A stretch of 64,000 nucleotides of DNA from JAXGYV01 sp040772045 (GCA_040772045.1 JAXGYV010000001.1:248001-312000); one strand, 5' to 3'. Counted from the stretch's first letter, positions 43,037 to 52,443 are shown. The notes: generated by a model not told the origin, from the sequence alone. Numbers and translations are program-made.

Positions 43037-44578
43037 TCACCCAGCGGCGCGGAGAGCACGCACAACGGCGGCGAACTCGCCACGCGTCACCGCCTGCCGA
43101 ACACGCTCGATCTCTGGCGCCAGGTAGCGATCGCCGCGCAGCCGAGGCGCTAGACGACGCACGATCTGGTAGCCGCGACGCGTGCCCTCCCCGGGTTCCA
43201 GCGGGGCCAACAAATCGATGGCCTGGGTGGCACACAGTGCCTCGATGCCCAAGATGGTCTGCGTATTGCGCAGCACGGTCTCGAGCTTGAGCGCCGCCGT
43301 CATCCCCATGCTCACGTGGTCTTCCTGGTCTCCCGAGGTGGGGATGGAGTCCACGCTGGCCGGATGGCACAGGATCTTGCTCTCGGCCACCAGAGCGGCC
43401 GCCGTGTACTGAGCTAGCATGTAGCCGTTGCTGAGCCCCGACGTCTCGGTCAAATAGGGCGGCAACTCGCTCAAGAAGGGGCTCAGCAGACGGAACGTCC
43501 GGCGCTCGCTCATACTGCCGATCTCGGCCAGGCTCATGGCGGCCAGGTCCAGCGCCAGCGCCAGGGGTTCGCCATGGAAATTACCGGCAGAGACGATCTC
43601 GCCCACATCCGGAAACACGATCGGGTTATCGGTGACGGCATCCACCTCGACCGCCACCACCTCGCGCAGCCAGCGGAACGCGTCGCGGCAGGCGCCGTGT
43701 ACCTGAGGGATGCAGCGAACGCTGTAGGCATCCTGCACCTTGTCGCAGTTGAGATGGCTGAACATGATGCCGCTGCCCTCGGTGGCCAGCCGCACGGTGT
43801 GTGCCGTGTGCTCCTGGCCAGGGATGGGCCGTAGCCTCTGGATGCGCTCCTGGAAGGGGCCCACCGAAGCGCGCAGGCCCTCGATGCTCATCGCTCCGAT
43901 GAGGTCGGCGGAGTCCAGAACGGCCTCGCCGTCGGCCACCGCCAGGCTGCCGATGGCAGCCATGAACTGCGTGCCATTGATGAGGCTCACCCCCTCCTTG
44001 GGCTCCAATCGTAGGGGGCGAAGCCCGGCCGCGGCCAGCGCCGGCGCCACTGGTTCTCGCTGGCCGCCGGCGGTAAGCACTTCGCCCTCGCCCATCATGG
44101 CAAGCACGAGGTGCGCCGAGGGCGCCAGATCGCCAGAGGCACCGAGTGATCCACGCGAGGGGACGTACGGAATCAGGTCGCGGTTCAGCATCTCCACGAG
44201 GAGGTCTACGACCTCCTGGCGCACGCCGGAGTGACCTTTTGCGAACGTGTTCACCCGGATGGCCATGGCGCCGCGTACCACCTCACGCGGCAGCGGCTCG
44301 CCGACACCCACGGCATGGCTGCGCACGAGGTTCTCCTGCAGCTCGCGTGCTTGCTCTACGGGGATGTGTGTCGTGGCAAGCTGGCCGAAGCCGGTGGTAA
44401 CCCCATAGACGACACGCCGCTCTCGGACCACGCGGTCCACCACAGCGTGGGCCGCGGCGATGCGCGCACGGCCAGCCGTCCCCACTCGTACGGCGGCGCT
44501 CGCGCGCGCCACGGCGACCACACCGCCGATGCCGAGCGGTGCCTCTCCGATCAGAACTTCCCGCGACAACTGCTCCAC
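43037..44578 (-). CDS. hutH: Histidine ammonia-lyase
   Basis: HutH deaminates histidine to urocanate using the MIO cofactor. The ASG that forms it is in SRGSLGASGDLAPSAH. Specificity points to histidine because the selectivity loop reads LVRSHAVGVGEPL (Ser-His), unlike tyrosine or phenylalanine lyases. QEDHVSMG is conserved, and the Tyr loop reads YGVTTGFGQLA where many HutH have YGVNTGFG. GTG 44578 follows GGAGG closely; TTG 44569 is an alternative. No hutU, hutI or hutG is nearby, so the fate of urocanate is not shown here. Confidence 0.92.
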   Translation of the reverse strand: MEQLSREVLIGEAPLGIGGVVAVARASAAVRVGTAGRARIAAAHAVVDRVVRERRVVYGVTTGFGQLATTHIPVEQARELQENLVRSHAVGVGEPLPREVVRGAMAIRVNTFAKGHSGVRQEVVDLLVEMLNRDLIPYVPSRGSLGASGDLAPSAHLVLAMMGEGEVLTAGGQREPVAPALAAAGLRPLRLEPKEGVSLINGTQFMAAIGSLAVADGEAVLDSADLIGAMSIEGLRASVGPFQERIQRLRPIPGQEHTAHTVRLATEGSGIMFSHLNCDKVQDAYSVRCIPQVHGACRDAFRWLREVVAVEVDAVTDNPIVFPDVGEIVSAGNFHGEPLALALDLAAMSLAEIGSMSERRTFRLLSPFLSELPPYLTETSGLSNGYMLAQYTAAALVAESKILCHPASVDSIPTSGDQEDHVSMGMTAALKLETVLRNTQTILGIEALCATQAIDLLAPLEPGEGTRRGYQIVRRLAPRLRGDRYLAPEIERVRQAVTRGEFAAVVRALRAAG

Positions 44579-44667
44579 CCCCCTCCACACAGCGCTGCAT
44601 CGAGGGCGACCAGGACGTCGCAACCACTCCGCGGTCGCATCCCGAACCCGATTGGCGGGTCTCGTCC

Positions 44668-44675
44668 ACTATACT
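44668..44675. promoter_or_regulatory. Overlapping divergent -10 elements between hutH and 44683 gene
   Basis: ACTATACT contains TATACT on the plus strand (44670-44675) and TATAGT on the minus strand (44673-44668). The plus hexamer ends 7 bases before the ATG at 44683, placing the predicted start at the A of ATG (leaderless). The minus one would give hutH a leader of about 80 bases. No clear -35 for either. Confidence 0.55.
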
Positions 44676-44682
44676 AACCCGC

Positions 44683-46293
44683 ATGGAGCTCGACACCGCC
44701 CGCCCTCCTCTTCCCGCTGCCGCTCTGGGCAGGCGCCGGTTCGGCATGAAGATGGCTGTCTTCGCGGTGCTGGCGATCTCCGCCGTCCTCCGCCTCTGGA
44801 GCCTGGGTACTCCGACCACGTTCGTATTCGACGAGGTCTACTACGCCAAAGACGCCAAGGCCATCATCGACGGGCGGCTCGGGCAGAAACAGGGCGGTCA
44901 GGCCTGGGAGCCCGGCGACCTCGTCTCCTGGCCGCACCCCGAGTACGGCAAGTTGGCCATCGCGCTGGGCATCCTGGCCTTCGGCGACACACCCTTTGGC
45001 TGGCGTTTCGCGCCCGCCCTGGCCGGCTTGGCGTTACTCGCCTGCGTGTACCCCATCGCCCGAAGACTCGGCCTCAGCCGAGGTTGGGCGCTCGGCGCGC
45101 TGGTACTGGCGGCGACCGATCTCCTCGGCATCGCTCAGTCGCGCATCGCCACCCTGGATATCTTCGTCGCCCTATGGACAGCGGTCTGCGTGCTGCTCGC
45201 GCTCAAGTACGTACAGGATGGCCATCGCCTCCGTTGGCTCGCCCTGTGCGGCCTCGCCGGCGGTCTGGCAGTGAGCACCAAATGGTCTGGCGCCCTCGCT
45301 CTCCTGGCCGCTGGCGTGCTCCTCCTGCTCTTCCGACGCCGCGCGCCTCGCCAGCATGTCGCCGCGCAGGAGCACACCGAACCGGTGTCCACCGCTCGCC
45401 CGCGGCTCTGGCGAGCCCTGCGCGCCAGCCTCCCCCCCATTCTCTTCTTGGTAGCACTCCCGGCAGCTCTCTATGTAGCCAGCTATGCCTTCTACTTCGC
45501 CGCCGGCCACTCGTTTGCCGACTGGTGGGAGATGCAGCGCCAGGCGTTCACCTTTAACTTCAACCTCCACGCCACCCACAGCTACGCGTCCGAAGCGCCT
45601 ACCTGGATCCTCAATACGCGACCCGTGTGGTACTTCTTCGAGTCCAAGGCGGAGTACCACGGCATCGTCGCCATGGGCAATCCACTGCTCTGGTGGAGCT
45701 CCGCGCTCGCACTGGTGGCGGTCCCCGCAGCGGCGCTGCTCGGACGAGATCGCCGGCTGGCCGTGCCGGCGCTGCTGGTGGCCCTCCTCTACTTCCCCTG
45801 GTTCGCCACCGGCCGCACCTCTTTTCTTTATTACATGACCCCCGTGGCCCCGTTCTTGGCGATCCTCGTAGCCACAGGGCTCCAGCGTCTCTGTGGCACG
45901 CCGCTCCGCTGGCCACGCCGGCGACCCTCTCTTCCCTGCGGAGTCACTGAGACAGCCTTCTGGCCCACGCTTGCCTTCCTAGCTGCCACCGCCGCGACTA
46001 CCCTGTTCTGGCATCCCGTGGAACGCGGCATCGGCTGGCTCTTCTGGAGGGTGCCAGCGAGCTCGTCGCGACTCCTAGGTTACGTCGTAGCCGCGGCCGG
46101 AGGCGCGTTCATCTGCGCGCTCCTCGGCTGGCTCATCTCCCATCTCCGCACCCTCGCCGGTCGGCAGGCGCTCGCGTGGTCCTACGTGGGCGTGATCGCC
46201 GGCCTCGGCATAGTGTTCCTCCCGATCGTCGTCGACATCGGCATCAGCCCCGAACGCTACTATCGCCTTATCTGGTTCACGAGCTGGATTTGA
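44683..46293 (+). CDS. Protein O-mannosyltransferase-like GT39 membrane glycosyltransferase
   Basis: This 536-residue polytopic protein has about ten membrane helices. The first external loop carries the catalytic acids in TTFVFDEVYYAKDAKAI. SWPHPEYGKLAIALGI corresponds to the HPPLGK block of bacterial Pmt enzymes (such as the mycobacterial one), which transfer mannose from polyprenyl-phosphate mannose to secreted proteins. RIATLDIFVALWT and STKWSGALAL are also family-typical. Start ATG 44683 has no ribosome site and is only 7 bases from a -10 hexamer, so translation is probably leaderless. Sugar donor is inferred. Confidence 0.85.
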   Translation: MELDTARPPLPAAALGRRRFGMKMAVFAVLAISAVLRLWSLGTPTTFVFDEVYYAKDAKAIIDGRLGQKQGGQAWEPGDLVSWPHPEYGKLAIALGILAFGDTPFGWRFAPALAGLALLACVYPIARRLGLSRGWALGALVLAATDLLGIAQSRIATLDIFVALWTAVCVLLALKYVQDGHRLRWLALCGLAGGLAVSTKWSGALALLAAGVLLLLFRRRAPRQHVAAQEHTEPVSTARPRLWRALRASLPPILFLVALPAALYVASYAFYFAAGHSFADWWEMQRQAFTFNFNLHATHSYASEAPTWILNTRPVWYFFESKAEYHGIVAMGNPLLWWSSALALVAVPAAALLGRDRRLAVPALLVALLYFPWFATGRTSFLYYMTPVAPFLAILVATGLQRLCGTPLRWPRRRPSLPCGVTETAFWPTLAFLAATAATTLFWHPVERGIGWLFWRVPASSSRLLGYVVAAAGGAFICALLGWLISHLRTLAGRQALAWSYVGVIAGLGIVFLPIVVDIGISPERYYRLIWFTSWI

Positions 46294-47561
46294 TGCAGGC
46301 CCCCACCGCGCATCGCTCGACCACCGCCACCCTCCCGCCGCGGCCTACCTCACTCGGACTCCTGCCGCTGTACATCGCCCATTCGCTCTCGCACGTGCTG
46401 CTCGGCATCTACCCGGCCGTGCTGTTCGTGCTGCGCGAGGAGTTCGCGGCCAGCTACACGCTCCTCGGCAGCTTCTTCACCGCCGCCATGCTGCTCTACG
46501 GCGTGGGCGCATTCCCCACCGGTGTACTGCTCAATCGCATCCATCCCCTGCACGTAGTGCGAGCTTGTCTGGCAATGGCCGCGATGGCCGCGACGCTCAT
46601 CGCGGTCGCCCCCTCCGCCGGAGTCATGGCCGCTGGGTTGCTCCTCCTGGGCCTCGCCTTCTCTCCCTACCACACCGCCGCCAACACGCTCATCTCGCGA
46701 GCCAGCGGCAACGACGCTCGCCTTACGGCCCATCACGGCATGTTCGGAAGCCTCGGACTCGCTGTTGGCCCGGCGTTTGGCTCCGTGCTCGCCTACGCCG
46801 TGGACTGGCGACTGCCGTTTGCCGCCGGCGCCGCCATTACCGTGGCCGCCCTGCTCTATACCTTCGCCCTCCCGCCACTCGCCAACGCACGCGACATGCA
46901 CACCGACCCCGGCCACAGCCTGGGCGTGACCCACGTGAAGGCCCTCAGCCTGGTGTTCGCCATCACCATCTGCTTGGGGTTCGTGTTCCGTGGCTTCGAG
47001 ACCTACCTGCCATCCTTGGTCATCCAGCGTGCCGACCTGTTCGCCGGCAGCCGTCTGGTTCAGGGCGGCCTGCTGGCCTCGCTCATCTACATCGTGGGTT
47101 TCTTCGGCCAGCTGTGGGCCGCCAAGCTAGGCCGCCACCGTAAGGTAGAACGTATCTACACCGCGCTGCTCCTCGGTCAGGCACTCCTCCTCGTGGTGGC
47201 GTACGCGGCAACGGAATGGCCCCTCATCCTCGTGCTGCTCCTGTTCAGCCTCTTTCACTTCACCACGCAGCCGATCGACAACGTGCTCACCGGAAAGTAC
47301 ACGTCGCTCAACCGCCGCGGGCTTGGCTACGGGTTGAGCTTCGGCCTCTCCTTCGCCGTGGGCTCGTTCGCCGCCGTGGCCGGCGGGGCGATCGCGGACG
47401 CCGCCGGCGGCGAGCTTCACTGGATCTACCTCATGCTCGCCGCCGTCGCCCTCCTGGCGGCTCTCTGCGGCGCCGCGCTCACGATGCTCGCGCAGCGCTT
47501 GCGCGCGGCGCCCCCACAGCCCTCCACAGCTCTGCCCTTAGACTCGCATCCCGCAAGGTGA
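46293..47561 (+). CDS. Major facilitator superfamily transporter
   Basis: This 422-residue protein has about 12 predicted membrane helices, starting LGLLPLYIAHSLSHVLLGIYPAVLFVL, with loop GVLLNRIHPLHVVRACL and a second-half start near residue 215. Substrate is not evident; the opening resembles the fosmidomycin-resistance-like/FsrA branch, but this is weak. ATG shares a base with the preceding stop (TGATG), so it is coupled with the mannosyltransferase gene. A Pro/Ser-rich tail ends the protein. Confidence 0.8.
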   Translation: MQAPTAHRSTTATLPPRPTSLGLLPLYIAHSLSHVLLGIYPAVLFVLREEFAASYTLLGSFFTAAMLLYGVGAFPTGVLLNRIHPLHVVRACLAMAAMAATLIAVAPSAGVMAAGLLLLGLAFSPYHTAANTLISRASGNDARLTAHHGMFGSLGLAVGPAFGSVLAYAVDWRLPFAAGAAITVAALLYTFALPPLANARDMHTDPGHSLGVTHVKALSLVFAITICLGFVFRGFETYLPSLVIQRADLFAGSRLVQGGLLASLIYIVGFFGQLWAAKLGRHRKVERIYTALLLGQALLLVVAYAATEWPLILVLLLFSLFHFTTQPIDNVLTGKYTSLNRRGLGYGLSFGLSFAVGSFAAVAGGAIADAAGGELHWIYLMLAAVALLAALCGAALTMLAQRLRAAPPQPSTALPLDSHPAR

Positions 47562-47622
47562 GCGACGTGGACGGTCACACGCACGCTGGCCTCGGGAGCA
47601 CAACCGATCACGAGAGGCGACC

Positions 47623-48270
47623 ATGCTCGGCGTAGACCTGCCCACACTGCTCATCTACACGTTCGTCCTGGTGATCGCCCTGCCGGCGCACGAGCTGGCA
47701 CACGCCTGGGCGGCGGATGCCCTCGGCGACCCCACGCCGCGATCTCAGGGCCGCCTGAGCCTCAACCCGCTGGTGCACCTGGACCTCATGGGCTCACTGC
47801 TCCTGTTGTTCGCCGGCTTCGGCTGGGCCAAGCCAGTCCAGATAAACCCCGGAATACTGCGCCGGCGTTCGCCGGCGGCGCTCATGCTGGTCTCCGCCGC
47901 CGGTCCACTCACCAACGCCGCACTGGCGCTGGTCGCCGCCATCCCCTTCTGGTTTGGGTTCGCGAGCGAGGGGATCCCTCCGAGCGAGTCAATCCCCAGC
48001 CCCGAGGAGTTCCTGATCACCTTCGTGCTCATCAATCTCGTCTTGGCGCTCTTCAACCTCCTGCCCATCGCGCCACTCGATGGCGAAGAGGTACTGTCGT
48101 TCTTCCTGCCGCCACGGGCTCGTGCCGCGCTGGCCGCCGTGAGTCCCTACGGGCCCTTCGTGCTCCTGGGACTCATCTTGCTCGGCCGCTTCGGCGAGTT
48201 CGATCCACTCGGCTGGTTGATCTTCAACCCCGCCAAGTGGCTGACGTTGCATCTCCTGGGCTGGGCATAG
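47623..48270 (+). CDS. Site-2 protease family (M50) membrane metalloprotease
   Basis: This 215-residue protein has five to six membrane helices. The zinc motif HELAHAWAADALGD (HExxH) is in the first helix, and the third ligand lies in FNLLPIAPLDGEEVL (the NPDG-like motif). SAAGPLTNAALAL is also typical. It is a minimal rhomboid-like M50 form without PDZ domains, related to YwhC. Substrate unknown. 61 bases separate it from the MFS gene. Confidence 0.87.
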   Translation: MLGVDLPTLLIYTFVLVIALPAHELAHAWAADALGDPTPRSQGRLSLNPLVHLDLMGSLLLLFAGFGWAKPVQINPGILRRRSPAALMLVSAAGPLTNAALALVAAIPFWFGFASEGIPPSESIPSPEEFLITFVLINLVLALFNLLPIAPLDGEEVLSFFLPPRARAALAAVSPYGPFVLLGLILLGRFGEFDPLGWLIFNPAKWLTLHLLGWA

Positions 48271-48274
48271 CCGT

Positions 48275-48289
48275 TCGCGGCTACCGCGA
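48275..48289. terminator. Small hairpin between convergent genes
   Basis: TCGCGG-CTA-CCGCGA forms a 6-bp stem 5 bases after the M50 stop. No T-run. The gap to the converging 48370 gene is 99 bases. Confidence 0.3.
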
Positions 48290-48369
48290 GCCAGCTGCCG
48301 AACGCCCTCCGCGGACGATCCCGCGCGGCCATTCCCTGCGCGGTGCCACTCACCGAGAGCCGACGTCCC

Positions 48370-49701
48370 TCAGTCGCCGATGAACCCGTGTTCGCGCAGC
48401 ACGTCGCGTAGCGTGGGGCTGCCGATCTCCTGGAGTTCGTAGCGCACACGAACCGTCGGCAGTTTGATGTCCACCACCCTGCGCAGATCGATGGGCGTGC
48501 CGATGACAACGGTGTCGGCGCCCGAGGCGTTGATGGTGGCCCCTAGATCTCTGAGCTGCTCCTCCGAGTAGCCCATGGCCGGCAGCAGCACGCCGATGCC
48601 GGGGTACTTCTCGAAGGTGGCTCTCAGCTCCCCCACCGCGAACGGCCGCGGATCGATGAGCTCGGCGGCGCCGAGCTGGCGTGCCGCCACCGTGCCGGCG
48701 CCGTACTTCATCTCGCCATGCGTGAGCGTGGGGCCATCCTCTACCACCAGCACCCGCTTGCCACGGACCAGTGCCGGCTCGTCCACGATGACCGGCGAGG
48801 CCCCCATGATGATCTGCGCCGCAGGATTCACCGAGCGTACCGCCGCGAGCTCGGCCTCTATGCCGGCGCGGTCCGCGCTGTCGATCTTGTTGATGACCAC
48901 GGCGTCGGCCAGACGCAGGTTTACCTCGCCCGGGTAGTAGACAAGGCCATCGCCGGGCCGGTGCGGATCGGCGACGGTGATGTAAAGGTCCGGCCGGTAG
49001 AAGCTGAAGTCGTTGTTGCCGCCGTCCCAAAGGATCACGTCGGCTTCCTGCTCCGCCTGGCGCAGGATCGCCTCGTAGTCCACTCCAGCGTAGATCACGT
49101 TGCCGGCGGCCACGTGCGGCTCGTACTCCTCCATCTCCTCGATGGTGCACTTGTGCTTGGCGAGGTCGTCGATGCTCGCGTACCGCTGTACGGCCTGCTG
49201 CGCGAGGTCTCCGTACGGCATGGGGTGCCGGATGCTCACCACCTTGTGACCCGCATCCCGCAGCAGGGCCTGGATCTTCCGGCTGGTCTGGCTCTTGCCC
49301 GCGCCGGTGCGCACCGCGCACACGGCGATCACCGGCTTGCTGCTCTTCACCATGGTGCACGCGGGTCCCAGCAGACGAAAATCGGCGCCGAGAGCGTTGA
49401 TCTGCGCGCTCTTGTGCATCACGTACTCGTAGGGAACGTCGGAGTACGCGAACACGACGTGCTGCACGCCGTACCGGCGGATCAGATCGGCCAACTCGGA
49501 CTCGTCGAAAATGGGGATGCCCTCGGGGTAGAGCCCGCCGGCGAGCGCGGATGGATACTCGCGGTTGGTGATGTACGGGATCTGCGTGGCCGTAAACGCC
49601 ACCACCTCGTAGTGCTCGTTGTCGCGGAAGTAGGTGTTGAAGTTGTGGAAGTCCCGCCCGGCGGCTCCCATGATCAGGACTCTGGTGCGGCGGTTGGCCA
49701 T
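48370..49701 (-). CDS. Cyclic 2,3-diphosphoglycerate synthetase-like P-loop protein
   Basis: This 443-residue protein matches the cDPG synthetase family through its length: RVLIMGAAGRDFHNFNTYFRD at the N terminus, VVFAYSDVPYEYVMH, the P loop VCAVRTGAGKSQTSRKI, WDGGNNDFSFYRPDLYI, and VVINKIDSAD. In methanogens the enzyme makes the solute cyclic 2,3-diphosphoglycerate. In bacteria the family is common, and its substrate is mostly unproven. It is 2 bases after a PLP racemase stop with AAGGAG upstream, so a two-gene operon. Function beyond family is open. Confidence 0.8.
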   Translation of the reverse strand: MANRRTRVLIMGAAGRDFHNFNTYFRDNEHYEVVAFTATQIPYITNREYPSALAGGLYPEGIPIFDESELADLIRRYGVQHVVFAYSDVPYEYVMHKSAQINALGADFRLLGPACTMVKSSKPVIAVCAVRTGAGKSQTSRKIQALLRDAGHKVVSIRHPMPYGDLAQQAVQRYASIDDLAKHKCTIEEMEEYEPHVAAGNVIYAGVDYEAILRQAEQEADVILWDGGNNDFSFYRPDLYITVADPHRPGDGLVYYPGEVNLRLADAVVINKIDSADRAGIEAELAAVRSVNPAAQIIMGASPVIVDEPALVRGKRVLVVEDGPTLTHGEMKYGAGTVAARQLGAAELIDPRPFAVGELRATFEKYPGIGVLLPAMGYSEEQLRDLGATINASGADTVVIGTPIDLRRVVDIKLPTVRVRYELQEIGSPTLRDVLREHGFIGD

Positions 49702-49703
49702 AC

Positions 49704-50849
49704 CTACTCCTTCTCTTCGTCTGCTCGCTCTTCCGCGCCCTCGCCCACGCCCGATTCCGGCAGAGACACGTGATCGTCGCGGCTGTGCACATACTCCTTA
49801 TCCACGTACTCCGAGGTGAAGGCCTGCAGCAGCGCTGCGTACCCGAGGGTAAAGGAGAACCGGTCTCCAGGCTTCGGCGGAGGGTCTACCGCCTCCACAT
49901 CAAGTATGAGGTGATCGCTCGAGGCACCCAGCACCTCCACACGGGGATCCAGCGGACGAACCTGCTCCGGCACCACGTCTTGCCGACCCAGAGGCAGGAT
50001 GGCCCGCCGACGGAGTCCCCGGTCTGCAAACACAGGTACCGCACCCATCATGTCTTGCGCGGATACCCCGATGGGACGAGACGGCTTCACCTGGCACTCG
50101 ATCACCGGAGCCTCCAGCACGAACGCATCCAGGTGGAGCTCCGGCAGCAACGGCTCACGCGTGAGCGTATTGACGCCCAGCAAGAACGACTCGCCGATGC
50201 GCAGCGAGGTGATGCCCGGCGGCAGACCTCCCGCCAGTGCCAGCGGCAACGTCCCCGAGTTGCCGCCAGACACCACCAGCGGCCGGCCGAGGACGCGTTG
50301 TGCCTCGTCGGCCAAGGCCGCCACTTGGCCCAAGTTCTCCGGCGTGGGCATGATCGCGCCGAAGCAGGTGAGATTTACGCCCACGCCTTCCACGACGATG
50401 TGCGGCAGCGCGTCGGTCGCCGTCACGAAGCGCAGCAGCTCCGCCGGCAACACCCCCTCGCGCAGGTCGCCGACATCTACCATGCAGACCACGCGATGCA
50501 CCGCGCCGATCCGCGCCGCCGCCGCGGCCAGCGCCCGCACGGTGTCTAGCTCGGACTCCAGCGACACGTCCGCCAGCCTGATCACCTCATCCGCCTGTTG
50601 CAACGTGGGCGAGCGCAGCAGCCAGAGCGGGGCTTGCACCCCGTGGTCGCGCAGCCGCGCCAAGTTCACCAGTCGCGGGTCACCCAAGGCGACCGCGCCC
50701 CCGGCGAGCGCGGCGCGAGCCACCGCCGGGCTGCCGCACGTCATCTTGGTCACCGCCAGAAGGTCAAGGCCCGGCAGCAGACGCGCGAGCGTGCGGAAGT
50801 TCTCTTCGATCTTCTCTAGGTCGATACGGATGGTCGCCGTGCCGCTCAC
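49704..50849 (-). CDS. Alanine/ornithine racemase-family PLP enzyme
   Basis: This 381-residue fold-type III PLP enzyme has the Schiff-base lysine in LLAVTKMTCGSPAVARA, VVCMVDVGDLREG, VNLTCFGAIMPT, VSGGNSGTLPLAL and LRIGESFLLGVN, all as in the Orr-like (ornithine racemase) branch of the Ala_racemase N family. Substrate is inferred, not shown. GTG 50849 lies 4 bases after AGGAGG; the ATG at 50876 has no site. It has an acidic C-terminal tail (Glu/Asp/Lys, about 20 residues). Co-transcribed with the cDPG synthetase-like gene. Confidence 0.78.
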   Translation of the reverse strand: MSGTATIRIDLEKIEENFRTLARLLPGLDLLAVTKMTCGSPAVARAALAGGAVALGDPRLVNLARLRDHGVQAPLWLLRSPTLQQADEVIRLADVSLESELDTVRALAAAAARIGAVHRVVCMVDVGDLREGVLPAELLRFVTATDALPHIVVEGVGVNLTCFGAIMPTPENLGQVAALADEAQRVLGRPLVVSGGNSGTLPLALAGGLPPGITSLRIGESFLLGVNTLTREPLLPELHLDAFVLEAPVIECQVKPSRPIGVSAQDMMGAVPVFADRGLRRRAILPLGRQDVVPEQVRPLDPRVEVLGASSDHLILDVEAVDPPPKPGDRFSFTLGYAALLQAFTSEYVDKEYVHSRDDHVSLPESGVGEGAEERADEEKE

Positions 50850-51032
50850 CGTCCCTCCTGCATACTTCTTATGCATTACAGTATGTCATCGCCCAGTACG
50901 GCGCAAGTGGGTCCAGCCGGACAGGGCCCAGCCCTCCGTACCGAAAGCGCTGGCGGCCGTACGCCAACGTTCAATGGACCGCCGCCAGACAGGGCCTATC
51001 CTCGACATCCCCTGCGAGGTGGCCTGAGAAGA

Positions 51033-51065
51033 CGGGAAAAGAAAGGGCCGCCTGTACGGCGGCCT
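51033..51065 (-). terminator. Intrinsic terminator of the ABC exporter operon
   Basis: On the minus strand a 7-bp perfect GC stem (51064-51058 / 51052-51046) with a 5-base loop is followed by CTTTCTTTTCCC. It lies about 160 bases past the last permease gene and before the racemase promoter region. The remaining gap 50850-51222 shows no gene. Confidence 0.7.
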
Positions 51066-51222
51066 GGCGAGCCCGAAACGCAGCTTGTGCGTTGGGTCGC
51101 GCTCGCCTCTCATTTTGCCGCTCTCGGCGCACCATGGCAATACCCGGAAGGGTTCACGCGAAAGCCGATGTGTATCGCATCGCGCCCACGGCGACGTGCT
51201 CATCGCCGCTAGCCACGGCGCC

Positions 51223-52443
51223 TCATCGCTGCTCGCCAACCCGGAACCGCCACACAGCCAGCCCGAGGAAGCCCGCAGCCCAGCCAGCCGCGACGCCGCA
51301 TGCCGGCAGCACGTCGAGCACCCCCCAACCGCGCAAGCTGATGCCGCGGAAACCATCCAAGATCCACGCCGTGGGAAGGGCATGACCCACCGCGGAGAAC
51401 GTGGGCCCTGTGATCTCGAGCGGAAACCACGCACCGGAGAGAGCCGACCAGCCCATTGAGAGAAGCACGGCCGCGGCGATCAGAGCCTGCTCCGACTGGA
51501 AGAGCGTGGCCAGGAGCAGCCCCAGACAGGCCACCAACAACGAGAGCGAGACCATGACGAGGACGAGCGCTCCAGGGTCGTTGAAGTAGCCGACGCCGAA
51601 CCCGAGAGCGCCGGCGACCACCAGCACGACCTGCTGTACGAAAGTCAACACGAACATGCCCACCGCCTTGCCGGTGATCAGCTCGAGGCGGCTGATGCAC
51701 GTCGTGCGCAGGCGCGACAACGTCCCCGACTGCCGTTCCAGCATGAGCGCGCCCGCGGACGTGACCAGCCCGAATAGAATGAAATTGACGATCATGCCCG
51801 GCGAAGTCTGATCGAAGCCGCTCGGAACCGCCAAGCTCCCTCCACCGGCCTCGACTGAACGCACCTCGATAGCTGAGCTGGGCAACCCCTCCAGACGATC
51901 CGCGACCACACTGGAGAGCCGCTCGGGCGTCAGCTCGCTCGACGACGGCCCGAGGGACGAGTCAACTCCTTTGAGCACCGCCGCCACACCCGCGATAGCG
52001 GCGCTCGTCGTTCGTCGCGCGGCGCCGATCTCCTCGACAGCTCGACGGATCTCGGCCACCGCGGACTGCCCCGCCGCCGAGCCGGCGTCGCGCACCACCG
52101 TGAGCTCGACCTCGCGCCCCGCATCCACGGCAGCGCCGAAGCCGGGCGGGATCACGAGGCCGGCTACCACGTGCTGATCGTCGACTTCAGCGTCTACCTC
52201 ACCGGCGGCCTTGCTCCGCACCACGACCACCGTGCTCCGCCGCAGCTCGCGGACCAGCAGCCGCGACTGGGGCGAAGCATCGCGATCGGCCACAGCGACC
52301 GGGTACCGCTCCTCCACACCCCCGATCACGACGCCGAGGAAGGCGGTAAAGGCAAGCGGCATGAGCACCATGAAGATGGCCGCCATGCGATCGCGGCTCG
52401 TCTGCAGCAGATCCTTGGCCACCACGGTCCACACGCGGCTCAT
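51223..52443 (-). CDS. ABC-2 type transporter permease (second of pair)
   Basis: This 406-residue permease has an N-terminal membrane helix (MAAIFMVLMPLAFTAFLGVVIGG). An external domain of about 200 residues follows, including DRDASPQSRLLVRELR, then five C-terminal helices with LERQSGTLSRLRTTCISRLELITGK. This is the ABC2_membrane_3 form used for export or resistance. ATG 52443 overlaps the first permease stop by 4 bases. With the ATPase it should form a heterodimeric exporter; substrate not evident. Confidence 0.87.
   Translation of the reverse strand: MSRVWTVVAKDLLQTSRDRMAAIFMVLMPLAFTAFLGVVIGGVEERYPVAVADRDASPQSRLLVRELRRSTVVVVRSKAAGEVDAEVDDQHVVAGLVIPPGFGAAVDAGREVELTVVRDAGSAAGQSAVAEIRRAVEEIGAARRTTSAAIAGVAAVLKGVDSSLGPSSSELTPERLSSVVADRLEGLPSSAIEVRSVEAGGGSLAVPSGFDQTSPGMIVNFILFGLVTSAGALMLERQSGTLSRLRTTCISRLELITGKAVGMFVLTFVQQVVLVVAGALGFGVGYFNDPGALVLVMVSLSLLVACLGLLLATLFQSEQALIAAAVLLSMGWSALSGAWFPLEITGPTFSAVGHALPTAWILDGFRGISLRGWGVLDVLPACGVAAGWAAGFLGLAVWRFRVGEQR

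Noticed and set aside
44539..44682. N-terminal extension of the PMT-like gene
   Set aside because: It would translate through the divergent promoter region and lacks a ribosome site; ATG 44683 matches family starts and the -10 spacing.
50850..51222. Possible small gene between the racemase and the ABC operon
   Set aside because: Frames there are Arg/Pro-rich without motifs; the only clear signal is the terminator hairpin.
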